64,000 nucleotides of DNA from Clusia tigrina (Eukaryota; Arthropoda; Insecta; Diptera; Clusiidae), in assembly GCA_920105625.2 (NCBI GenBank), contig OV050033.1:16512001-16576000 (forward strand). Reading direction: 5' to 3'. The notes below the pieces were generated by a model. That model was given only the letters and a program-made list of their open reading frames with translations, was not told the origin of the DNA and did not search any database. The position numbers were made by a program, and so were the translations under genes. Positions 13,510 through 24,705 of this stretch are shown here, in pieces. Each line of letters starts with the position of its first letter. Position 1 is the first letter of the stretch.

Positions 13510-16500
13510 GTGAGAATAAATATAATTAGGCCCATGTTGACGAGATGGGTGAAGGGTTTATCGATGAGTTCAATCACTGAATCTTTGATTTTTTGTACTA
13601 TGGCTGGTCAAGTGAAAGATTGCTTCCTTCTAATTGTGAGTTATTTCAAAGAAGTGAATAGGACAATAACTTTAATAGGGGTGTGTTGCTATTAGAAGGG
13701 GACTTCTGACACCCAAATAATGTAGTGTGTGTTTGCTTAATGTTGCAACATTTTAAAATGTTATCAGGTTATATATTGGCAATGTCAGCTTCTGCTTTAC
13801 AACCAAGTTTCGTTGCGTCAGTGGCTGATTTCTGTCAGGAACAATCTGTAGGCTTCTAATGTTATTGGTGGGTGTTATCCGATTTGATAACTTAGCAGTG
13901 TGTTAGAAAATCTTTGTGGCCTGGTACCAGACGACGGTGAATCATGATAACTTCTGCCAGTTAGATCGGAGATGGGAGGTGATTTTGGAGTAAGTAGAAG
14001 AGCATAATTTAATATCATTGAAATTTCTTCAAGGAATCTCAGATAAATCCTTAGTACTGTACTAGTATACGAGTACTGGTATATTGTACTGACTTCCAAA
14101 AGCATGTAATTTAACTGAACTGAAAGGAAGACATGACTCCTTCCTTGTAAAAGAATGTCTAAATAAGTATATTCCCGAATCTTTTAATGGAATGCGGTCT
14201 GGATTAATATAATACAACACAATCGTATCATCATCGTTTTCAGCGGGAGGAAGGATCATATCTATTTTGTTGGGGGAATTTGAAAAAAACGTTTTCATTT
14301 ACTATTAAGGAAGAAGAGAACAATCATTAGAAGGTAATTTTCTGATTAATTATGTCGCTTCTATGACAAATTGAGGAATTGTGTCACTTCTATGCAAAAT
14401 TGAGGAATACATTAGTTAAGCAGATCTTCGTCTCCTTCATCATTATGTCACACTAGCTCCCATATTCACATTCGCCTCAGTTGAAAGGATAGAATCATGC
14501 TACTAATTGTTGCCTCTCAATCTGGCCACCACTGAATTCGTTTTGTTTCTAATCCTGTGGAAATTGTAGAACTAATTCTTCCTTTTATGGATACATGAAG
14601 AACGAAATATTAGTAAGGACTGACTGGTATAAGACATACAAAGATTAAACCGATCAAAAAGTATATCGAATTGAAAGGACAACAAAATTAAAAGTAATAT
14701 TTAAACTCCTTCCATACAGAAGAAACTCTTATGCCTTCCTTCTAATATTCATATTTTATATACGTACGGGAAATTTGTTGTATTCCTGACCAATGAATGC
14801 CAGGATCTAGACTGGGCGTCGATGTGCTCTCTTCACTTTCATATTATGCCAGTAGAAAACAAGTTGGTTGAATGGAGCACTTCTAAAGTACCTCCTCTCA
14901 ATTGTGTGAATAATTTCACTGCATTTCAGAACTCTGTCTCTGAGTAAGTAAAATTTTAGGTACAAATTTGCCGTGCTACTCGTCTGTTAACTTTCAAAAA
15001 CACGCTCTCCTTGCAGTTCGGAGCTTCCCATGTGCCCGGAGTAATGTGGCTGCAGCTGAAACTTATGTTTTCGTTTGTATATGAATTTCAATTTCACGGC
15101 CCAACACCGTTTCCACCTGTCAGCATGCAAATCCTAACAAGTTGAAATCATTAAAGACACGGTCACCACAGAGCGAGTGACTACAAAGGCAGCAGCAGCA
15201 GCAGCAGGAACCGGGAAACTGCCGCTCGCACAGGTTGGCAGAACTTTGCGAACAATAAATTGCCCAGCGCCAGGCAATGCGAACAATGCTACAAGATTTT
15301 CGCAAGTTTTAAATTAAAATTTACATACTCAGTCATAAAAGGAGGCACACACACACGCACTAACACATCCATCCACATAAACCACACACATATTCTGCTC
15401 CTGTATTTCGAGCACATTTACACGACAGCGACTGGTGTAGCGGCAAAGCCAGTCGCTCACGTAGGCAAGCCAGGCAAATTGTGCATATTCTTTGAGTGTG
15501 TGGGTGCGTTGAGTGCTTGTGTGTTGCGGGCACTGCGTGTGGGTGGGTGTGTGTGTGCGGTCCATGTGTGTGGGTGCGTGTTCTTGTGTGCCTACAGAAA
15601 AGATTGCCACTAAAAGCAACTGCAACCGACTTTGGTTAGCAGGCAGAGGCTTCTTCTGCAACACTTTGGCTGCTTTTGATGTGTTGCATGGTGGCGTTAC
15701 AGCGACTGTTGCTGGCTTTGCTGGCTGCATGCAACAAAGCTAAAGGCTAAATAGTTTTAAATTACGTTGCGGTGTTGGTTTTGTGGGCTTCTGCTAAAAT
15801 GTCTGGCGGAGGCAAGCGGCGAGTGGGTGAGAGACTGTGTGAGTGTTGGTGTGTGTGTGCCTGAGAGTCCGCGTTGTGTAGTTTCGAGGAAAGTGAAACG
15901 CAGTCAGTTGCGAAATTTAAGTGCACTTTTTCTAATGCAGCGCCTTAATGGAAAATCTGTAAGTTTTTTTTTTTTATTTTTTAACAGCGTTTCAACATTT
16001 GGTTTGGCATTTTTTTCCTATTAATTTCTAAGATTTGTTTTTGTTCCTTTTGTAATTGCTCCGCCACAAATTTTAAATGTGTTTCATTTTTCTACGTTTA
16101 CCACATCGTAAATAACTCGGCATTATATAAAAATGTTCTCCATGCGGTTACAATACATTTGCATTCAGCACTTAGAGCTGCCCGCACAATATACGCGCTA
16201 AGAGTCCTTACCGCGCTCTCCACACAAACCAAAGCCACATGCTCACACGTTTATCCCCATGCGCGGCTCGAATTCACACAAGTATGGAGGTGCCAGCCTC
16301 TGAGCCTGCACAGGACTCATTTCGTTTCCGCACTCGCTCTGATTGCGGGGCCCACAATATGGCCTACGAGTCATAAATCGTATTCTTTTACGGCACCCAT
16401 TTGGCGCCTGTTGTTGAAACTGATTCAATTCGAGTGCTGCAAATATTTTATATGCGCTTTCAACCGCATGCCCGCGTATTTATAGGTACACTCTCATGCA

Positions 16501-17249
16501 CTCGCGTGTGCTCTCTCACATGTGCACATTCCTCGTTGCCATGACCACTCTGCCAGTTGCCAGTTGCCAGTTGCCACTTCCATAGCTGCTTCCGCCCCTC
16601 ATACCCGCAGGCATTGTAGCCATTACGTGTATTGTAGGCACTGCCGCTACTCCCCGCCTCCTTTTCAAGTGAAATGCTCTTTCGTTGTTGTAACCATTTT
16701 TCGCACTGCATCATCGAGCAGCCAAAAAGAATGGAGGCCAACAGACATAAACTATGAAGAAATGTGCTTGCAAATATTTTTAAAATGAAATTCTGACATT
16801 CTTTTTGTTTTTGTGTGTCGGTTGCAGTTAAGAGCACACCCCAAACTCATCTCACACCTCACAGCTCACAGCTCGCAGCTGCCTCCCCCCACCTCAGCAA
16901 TTGGTCGGCTCGGCATAGTGCTTGGAATTTTAAAGCGCATTTCTGTAAGTCAATTTTTCTTGTTAGCTTTTCTGTTGCTTTCTTTCACATTATTCTCGCT
17001 TTTTCGTTCATGGTTCTCAGTTTCCCAAACAATTCGGCACCGGAAAGTGTGCTAGGCAAGTCCCCAGCAGCATGAATGATTAATACTTAAAAAGCGTTTC
17101 CGTGTCGGTTGTGCGAGAGCCACACAAAAACACGAGGCAACCGAAAAAAATATGATCTATTTTGGATTTCTCATTTTCAATCTCATTTTCATTTCAATCT
17201 TGTGTGGGCACTTTGCGCTGAGAGTGTGAATCAAATTTTTAAAATATAA
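13510..17249. other. Non-coding stretch, no gene seen
   Basis: It holds a (CAG)6 run (15189-15207), TG-rich sequence (15495-15590), a T-run (15964-15982) and four 7-bp CCAGTTG steps (16554-16578). At 15018 a good acceptor-like CTCTCCTTGCAG precedes a short open stretch, but no partner donor or homology supports an exon. Confidence 0.65.
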
Positions 17250-17690
17250 ATCTGCCAAATCTGAGGCAACCAAATCAGGGGCAGCTGAATCAGTGGCAAA
17301 TCAGGGGCAGCTGAATCAGGGGCAGCCAAAACAGGGGCAGCTGAATCAGTGGCAAATCAGTGGCAGCAGAATCAGGGGCAACAAATTTAGTGTTAGTCAA
17401 AATTAGTAGCAAATCAGGGACAGTCAAATCTGGAGCAACCAATTCAGTGACAGTCAAATTAGTAGTAAATCAGGGGCAGCTTAATCAGGAGGAGCCAAAT
17501 CAGGGGCAGCTGAATCAGGGGCAACCAAATCAATTTCAACTAAATCAGTGGCAAATCAGAGGCAGCATAAACAGGGGCAGTCCAATTAGTAGCAAATCAG
17601 GGGCAGCCAAATCAGGGGCAGCCAAATTAGTGGCAGTCACAGTAGTACCAAATCAGGAGCAGCCAAATGACTGTCAGCCAGTTTCTTAGA
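17250..17690. repeat. Minisatellite of about 15-bp CAAATCAGGGGCAGC-like units
   Basis: About 440 bp of variants of CAAATCAGGGGCAGC and AATCAGTGGC, with unit length drifting between 12 and 18 bp. Because many units are multiples of three, frames stay open for about 110 codons (Asn-Gln-Gly-Gln-rich). That is a side effect of the repeat and not evidence of a gene. Confidence 0.9.
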
Positions 17691-20611
17691 AACTAAGGAC
17701 TTTCTTCTCGCCTTAAACCGCCAGGTGATCCTCAAATAATCCCTGAAGTCTGCTCCTGTGATAAGCGAAGGATCATGTAGCACTCAAATTTGCACCAATA
17801 GCTTCCGTATTATAATAACAGCGTCAACCATACATTATCAGAAACACAGTGTAAAGTGCTTACATCGCCCTTACTCCCCTCCTTTAGTAAGACTTAACAA
17901 AGTTTGAGGGTTTGTTTTTGCGTTTTTCACCTTTCCATCATTTCCCAACGGTATTCACAATCTTGCTCTGCAATTCACAATCTCGCTCTGGAAGTGCCAG
18001 TTGATTTGTTGCAGCTTCAAATGCCCTGCGGAGAGGCAGAGGCAAGCTTCACAGGCAACATTTAACACTCGAAATAAATGAACTGTTACTCATACGCACC
18101 GTAAACTGTTTGTTGATTATATGCTTTCAGGGTAGTGCTTTCATATGCCATCAAAAGCATGGAAATGTTTCAACTCACCTGAAATTTTATGGCACACTCA
18201 CTTACACACACACACACACACACACACACGCATACACGGAGATTCACGTTTACTCGTACTACATAAGCATGCATATATGCATCAAATGCACAATTTCAGT
18301 CAGTTCATATCCTGCCTGACATGCTCAACTCAAGCGTCCGTCCTGCACACGCCTTGGCAAAGACTTGAAAATAAGAAAGTGCGCATAAAATTAGGAATTT
18401 CCACCTTCTTTTTAGAGTGCTAGCGCAAATAGCTTCTCCCACATATGAGTGTGTGTGTGTGTGTGAGTGCGTCCATTTGATTCTGAGTGTTAGTGTGCGC
18501 TTTCCTCACCGAGCTGCTCGAGTGTGCTCGGCTGCTTCTGCTGCTGCTCTAAGCAGACTTATGATACTGACAAGACACACAAAAATAAAAATAGAAATGA
18601 ATGAGTTCTTCATGCCGACCGCAGCGCACCGCCGGTGACGACGATTTCAAGTGCTGTGAGGGCAAAAGCTGCCTGGCAAAATAGTTTGCCGTGTGAGTTT
18701 TTGTGAGTTTGCAAAATTTGCAGCAATTCTGAGATTTTCCGGCTTTCTTCCACTGGCACCAACACCACCATTTTCCACCACCTGCTATCTGCCCCCACCA
18801 CTGACAGTAAACGCCTGTGAACTTTTGCTATTTCGGTGCATGCATAGACAAATTTTGCTGCTATTTGCTAGCTACATTTTTGTTGTGGTTCCAGCATAAA
18901 TAGCAAGAAAAACGTTTCAAGAAAAACAAGCAGAAAAATTTGAAAAAATTGCTTCACTGTTGGCAACATGAAAGCACACCCACACACACGCACAGATAAA
19001 GACAGCGCAAGGGGGCGTGGGCCCTGTGCAAGAAGGTAAGTAAATTTTATGAAATTATTAGTTGAATATGTGCCAAAATGCTGTTTCTTTTGGTTGCCGG
19101 CGCAAGTTTGGCGGGGGTGGCGAAGGCGCTGCAGTGTCCCTACAAACACCACCACGTCTACTAAAATACGAAAATTTATGTTTTATGTCTGCTAAGGACA
19201 ATGAACATGTTGGCGTATAATTTTCGCTACTTTACTTGGATGATGTATGGCATTTTAATAGGTTAAGAGCCAATTGGCGTCAAAAGGAGTGTAAAATTTA
19301 TGTGCGAGACAATTTTAGGGAGATTCCTTCCCATTCCTATTTGGTGTCGCTTTTAGCTTTTGATATAAATTCAAATAAGCAGGAATCCTTGGAAGTGGTT
19401 TTGTATACAACCTGCATGGAGGCGTGTCAACTGAGAATTCAATTAGTGGACTATTTCTTTTGTGGATCAGTTTAGTTTTGTTACGCGCAGCTGAGCGGCG
19501 TTAGCTTTGACAAAAGCCAATTTGAATATAAGACCCAGCAGGAAATTGGTGGCAGTTTGCTTCCAGAATGTTCACATGAACAAACACACTGTGATAGAAA
19601 GAAGAGCAGAGCTTAAAATCAACTGAGTTATGTGAAATAGGCAAGCCAATACTTGGTTTGCCAGGTGGGAATATTTTTAAGGACATTATTATAAAGCGAG
19701 TCGACATATGAATTATCCAGCTGGTGAATGACACTTAAATCAATTCCAGATAATTTCTTATATACATAGATATATATATGTATATATATTGTTCTTATTC
19801 TCAAAACTATCTAATAATACAAAGCAAGGATACAAATTGACCCAATTTTAAAGCCTTCAGTATTCCGATTTTAATCCATAATTCCGACACGCACTCAGGG
19901 AATCCCTTTTATAGTTCATTGCCGGGTGTGAATTTGTTCGTATTTCTGTGTGTGTGTCGGTGAGTTTATGCATTTTATGTTAGTCTTTTATATATAATGC
20001 TATTTATTTTACTTAGCTCCTTCGTAGTTCCACACGCAACTTTTCTTCCCTACTTTGGCTGCTGCAAAACTATTGTCGTATTAGCATAAGGACCAAGGAA
20101 GGGAGCAACCGTTCTGTATGCGGACATTGCTGCACATAGATAATAATTTAGCGAAAAATGCAGTTTACATTAGGGTATATTCTCATACAAGATATCAGTT
20201 ATTTATACTCGCGCTCCGTGCTAAAATGGTCCATTATCCTATAATTAAATTTACGCGTGATTTTTGTGTAAACACAAACTAAGTGAGGATAACAAAGGAA
20301 GGTGTTAATATTAATTAGACAGAAACCCTCCATAGCTTCGAAGAATGTTGCAGAAAGGATAAAAATATAATAGACTCCATTCTGAGCCGCGGACTTGAGG
20401 GTGGTTGCCTCAATAGTTTGAACACTTTTATGGAAATAAATTCTACTTTGTTGGCGGTTGTGACCTTGAAGTCATGGGTTCTCTTGTATACCCTGACTGG
20501 AGTGTTTTATCTTGCCAGAAATCAAGGGCTTGCCTTAATAACAATTGGTATGTTACGAAAATTAATCTGTGCAAATAGTTCATATCAATGGATTGTGTCT
20601 TGCAATACAAA
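17691..20611. other. Non-coding stretch, no gene seen
   Basis: Apart from the CA and TG runs near 18.2 and 18.45 kb, and an AT run at 19758-19790, nothing stands out. Open frames are short and in CA/TG-driven sequence. Confidence 0.65.
18204..18229. repeat. (CA)13 microsatellite
   Basis: Uninterrupted CA run, continued by interrupted CA/CG steps to about 18237. A matching TG run lies at 18449-18465. Confidence 0.95.
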
Positions 20612-20695
20612 AAGGCCTGTTAGTGATCTCATTAAAGTTATAAGACTCTAAATAACGAGGTACTTATAACATTAATGAGATCAGTAACAGGTCTT
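20612..20695. other. 84-nt imperfect hairpin, microRNA-precursor-like inverted repeat
   Basis: The left arm 20614-20644 pairs with the right arm 20663-20693 over 31 positions: 28 Watson-Crick pairs, one G:U and two isolated mismatches, with an 18-nt loop. Two further A:T pairs extend the base. Arm and loop size are what a Drosha-type precursor needs. I recognise no known microRNA in it. Alternatives are a small foldback transposon relic or a chance local inversion-duplication. The surrounding 1 kb has no other recognisable feature. Confidence 0.5.
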
Positions 20696-22219
20696 CAGTT
20701 AAGAAAGAGTTCTGCTATTATTTCAAGGCTCACTCAACGACACATACTCGAATACTCCTTGCAAAATAATTGTTTGCAACATTATTCAGGGATCAGTCAG
20801 AATTATTGACACGACAATTTCGAAGACATGCTTAAAGTCCAACTTCTTCTTTGCAACATTCTCGGCGAAGGTGAAACCACCATTTTCTCCAAGGCTGATT
20901 CCTCTGTCATTCTGGCCTGCTCGCAATATTTTGGAGGAGTCAAATATTTGAAGAGGTTTTGCAAAACAGAGAAAACCATCCGAACACAGTCATTGTCCTT
21001 TCGCATGCAAAGAAATTGGGTTAGGCTCAGGGTTATTCAAGAACATAGCCTCATCTTCCTGCTACACTTCCACACACCTCCAACGTTGCTATGCTCTACC
21101 AACTGTCTCTCTGAATAGATCCGACATTCTCTTATAATGGTTATGACATTAATTTAAACGCACATTTTCCACACTTTTGGCTCAGCGACAGCGGAGCGCT
21201 TAAGATGTAGCTGTGTGTGGCTTTGTGTGTTTGTGTTTGTGCGGAAGAAGCACGTGTAATTAATGTCGAGCTGCTTGTTATCGCATGTGTCATGTGTCTT
21301 AAACTTTAAACATGTCAGTCAGTCAGTCAGTCAGCCAGTCACTCACTCAGTCACTCGCATACAATCACAGCGCAAGTTCTGAAGTGGTGTGCTTTGTCTC
21401 AAGTTGCCTAAAGTCGTGCACGGAGTGTAACTAAGACTACTTCTTATGTGTTGTGCCCAAGTAGAAGGCGGCTGCACTCCTGCTAGTTCTTAGTTCTTGA
21501 GAGGTGGCACATTTCTTTCGCAACGTTTACAGCGTTGCTATACGAAGTTGCTGCAAATTTGCTGCGGGTGGTTTGAGTGATAATAAATTAACACACCGAG
21601 TTGTCTGAACACTTTAGACTGCGCGTAAGTGTAATGAAGTTGTCTTGGACTTGGGTTTCGCAGCACAATTTATAATGAAATCTGCTTCCGAGGATTCCGT
21701 GCTGACTTCCACACAAAAAGTCAGCAGATATTTAATTTAAATTTTTTTAATTCGACAGAAGACTTTTGGAAAACTTTGGTTAAATTAGCGTCGTTTCTGA
21801 CTGATACGCAGAGCTGTGGTTGGTGGGCGTACGGGAACAGATCCTTTCGTATTTTAAACATTGTGAAATACTGAGTGGGCAATTAATGAAAGTCATGATA
21901 ATAGAAGGAAAAGCCAATTATGAGTATATGAAAATTATAATCAAATATCTCACCTGGATCTGTTGTGAACATGTGTGACTATAAATTAATAATTCCCAAA
22001 TTTCAGGATAGTTAATTATGCAAATGAGTGTATTGTGCTGCTTGTCAACTACGCCTTCATTCTATCGGTACCGCTCTTTGATAGTTAGTGCATTAAATTC
22101 TTGGGTGGAGCTACTGTAGGGATTCGTACTTGTACTTTTGTAGCTTCTCTAGGTCCAAGAATAGTTTCAAGAGGTGGAAATGACTTTAAAGCGTACCTTC
22201 TTATACTTACAGTCGTAGT
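20696..22219. other. Non-coding stretch, no gene seen
   Basis: Contains the CAGT run near 21.3 kb. A 96-codon plus-strand frame (20828-21118) has no recognisable motif. Confidence 0.6.
21313..21352. repeat. (CAGT)n microsatellite
   Basis: CAGT/CAGC/CACT tetramers. A second short (CAGT)4 lies at 26098-26114. Confidence 0.9.
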
Positions 22220-22972
22220 TTCACTCGCAATGTTACTCACAATCTAACTCTAAATCTGACTCTTCATGTCCCTCTTAATATCACATTCAATAGCATTCTT
22301 TAATCTTAATCTCACTGAAAATCTCACTTTGAATATCACTTTCAATCTCACTTCCAACTCACAATCTCACTATAAATCTCTATCTCAATATCACATTCAA
22401 TCTCTCTTCAAACTCTGAATCTCACGTTCAATATCACTTTCAATCTCACTTGCATCACTAAATTAAACTCTAAATCTCACTCTTAATCTCACTCATAATA
22501 TCACTTTCAATATCATTCCCTACTCTCAATTTCACTGAAAATCTTACTCTGAATATCACTTTCAATCTCACTTCCAACTCACAATCTCACTCTAAATCTC
22601 GATCTCAATATTACATTCAATTGCTCTTCAAACTCTGAATCTCACGTTCAATATCACTTTCAATATAATTTCCTACTATCAATCCTACTGTAAATGTCAC
22701 TTTCAATATTAGCTTCAATCTCCCTTCTAACTCACAATCTCACTCTAAATCTCGATCTCAATATCAATTTGAACTCTCAGTCTCCATTTAAATAGTACTC
22801 GCAAAGTCAATATTAACCTCAATGTCACTCACAATCTCATTCTAAATCTCCCTCTTAATCTCAGTCTCAATATCACTTTCAATTTCACTTCCAACTCTCA
22901 CTGAATCTCACTTCCAACTCTCACAGAAAATCACTTCCAACTCTCCTACTCTTCTACTCTGAATTTCACTCT
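22220..22972. repeat. Degenerate minisatellite of about 12-bp AATCTCACTCTT-like units
   Basis: About 750 bp of AATCTCACT/AATATCACTTTC variants. Longer blocks recur (CTCACTTCCAACTCACAATC near 22340, 22570 and 22725), so segments were duplicated after the units diverged. The strand is strongly biased: C and T against A, almost no G. Confidence 0.9.
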
Positions 22973-23052
22973 ATCGATAACGTTTCTTTGCCAATAATAC
23001 CTTATAATCGATAAGAACTTGTAATCGAGAACGGATTGTAATCGATAATATG
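22972..23052. promoter_or_regulatory. Cluster of ATCGATA motifs beside the 12-bp array
   Basis: CTATCGATAA, TAATCGATAA, TAATCGAGAA and TAATCGATAA lie within about 75 bp. TATCGATA is the DNA replication-related element bound by DREF in flies, but most copies here are one base off. It may just be a small degenerate repeat with a 17-bp step. Confidence 0.2.
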
Positions 23053-23204
23053 AAAACAAAATGAAAGTAGTGGTATCAGTATGTGCGTAGCAGCAGCACC
23101 GAAGGATGTATTGCCTATACATGTGAGATCCTCGATGAGAAATCAAATACCACTCTAAATTTCAGAAATCATCGAAACAAATCATCCATTTTCTTCCTTT
23201 TCAA

Positions 23205-23380
23205 GTCCCTTCGAGACATTCTTCTCGAAGCCGGCCTTCTTGCTCGAATGGTAAGCAGCGTTATCTCAACGTCGTGGAGTCGCAGGAACGCATTCTGCCC
23301 AGGACTTGGTCTCAAAATGCTCCTTTCTAAGTCGAATATAAATCATATTCTCTTCGAGATGAAGGCCTTTTTGCTTTAGT
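23205..23380 (+). mobile_element. SINE-like repeat, diverged copy
   Basis: This copy shares with the element at 42.9-43.3 kb the order ATGGTAAGCA (degraded head), GTCGCAG, CTGCCC, GGACTTGGTCTCAAAATGCT, CTTTCTAA and TTCTCTTCGAG followed by GAAGGCCT. A tail-like piece (TTCTTCTCGAAGCCGGCCTT) also precedes the head, so this copy too appears to be head-to-tail. The pol III boxes are degraded. Confidence 0.5.
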
Positions 23381-23660
23381 ACTGATTCTACAAAATTCCT
23401 TGCAAACATGAGTAATTATTTTAGATATAGAAATAATATTTCATTCAAAACATACTCGCTGATCTGAATGAAGGACATTGATGAGATCACACTGTTCAAC
23501 ACAGAAATATCTTGAGAGCTCTAGAGAGTCCTTAATTTGCTGTGCCGTCAGTGATGCACAAAGATGGCGACACTAACACTGCTACGGAAATGACTGAATA
23601 GGAATGAATTACAGAATCTATTGAGGCAATATTCTTGCGAATTGACTGATGTGCACAGAT

Positions 23661-24705
23661 CTCATGCTGATCTAATACTGAAGTTTATGCTGAACTCATG
23701 CTGATCGAATGCTGAACTAATGCTGAACCTATGCTGAACTTATGCTGATCTAATACTGAAGTTTATGCTGAACTCATGCTGATCTCATACTGAAGTTTAT
23801 GCTGAACTCATGCTGATCGAACGCTGAACTAATGCTGAACCTATGCTGAACTCATGCTGATCGAATGTTGAAGTAATGCTTAACTAATGGTGAACTTATG
23901 CTGATCTAATACTGAACTTTATGCTGATCTCATGCTGATCTAATACTGAAGTTTATGCTGAACTCATGCTGATCGAATGCTGAACTAATGCTGAACCTAT
24001 GCTGAACTCATGCTGATTTAATACTGAAATTTATGCTGAACTCATGCTGATCGAATGCTGAACTAATGCTGAACCTATGCTGAACTCATGCTGATCTAAT
24101 ACTGAACTTTATGCTGATCTCATGCTGATCTAATACTGAAGTTTATGCTGAACTCATGCTGATCGAATGCGGAACTAATGCTGAACCTATGCTGAACTCA
24201 TGCTGATCGAATGTTGAAGTAATGCTAAACTAATGGTGAACTTATGCTGATCTAATACTGAACTTTATGCTGATCTCATGCTGATCTAATACTGAAGTTT
24301 ATGCTGAACTCATGCTGATCGAATGCTGAACTAATGCTGAACCTATGCTGAACTCATGCTGATCTAATACTGAAGTTTATGCTGAACTCATGCTGATCGA
24401 ATGCTGAACTAATGCTGAACCTATGCTGAACTCATGCTAATTTAATACTGAAATTTATGCTGAACTCATGCTGATCGAATGCTGAACCTATGCTGAACTC
24501 ATGCTGATCTAATACTGAACTTTATGCTGATCTCATGCTGATCTAATACTGAAGTTTATGCTGAACTCATGCTGATCGAATGCGGAACTAATGCTGAACC
24601 TATGCTGAACTCATGCTGATCGAATGCTGAAGTAATGCTAAACTAATGGTGAACTTATGCTGATCTAATACTGAACTTTATGCTGATCGAATACTGAACC
24701 CGTTA
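23661..24705. repeat. 11-bp satellite (ATGCTGAACTN) with higher-order units
   Basis: About 90 copies of an 11-mer (ATGCTGAACTC, ATGCTGATCGA, ATGCTGAACTA, ATGCTGAACCT) with a 12-bp variant ATACTGAAGTTT. Variants recur in a fixed order, giving larger periods of about 78 bp and 112 bp marked by ATACTGAA. For example, marker spacings near 23940-24130 are 78, 78 and 34. Long near-identical blocks show repeated unequal exchange. Confidence 0.95.

Noticed and set aside
17360..17689. 109-codon Asn/Gln-rich frame
   Set aside because: It is read through a 15-bp minisatellite with no start context or flanking coding signal.
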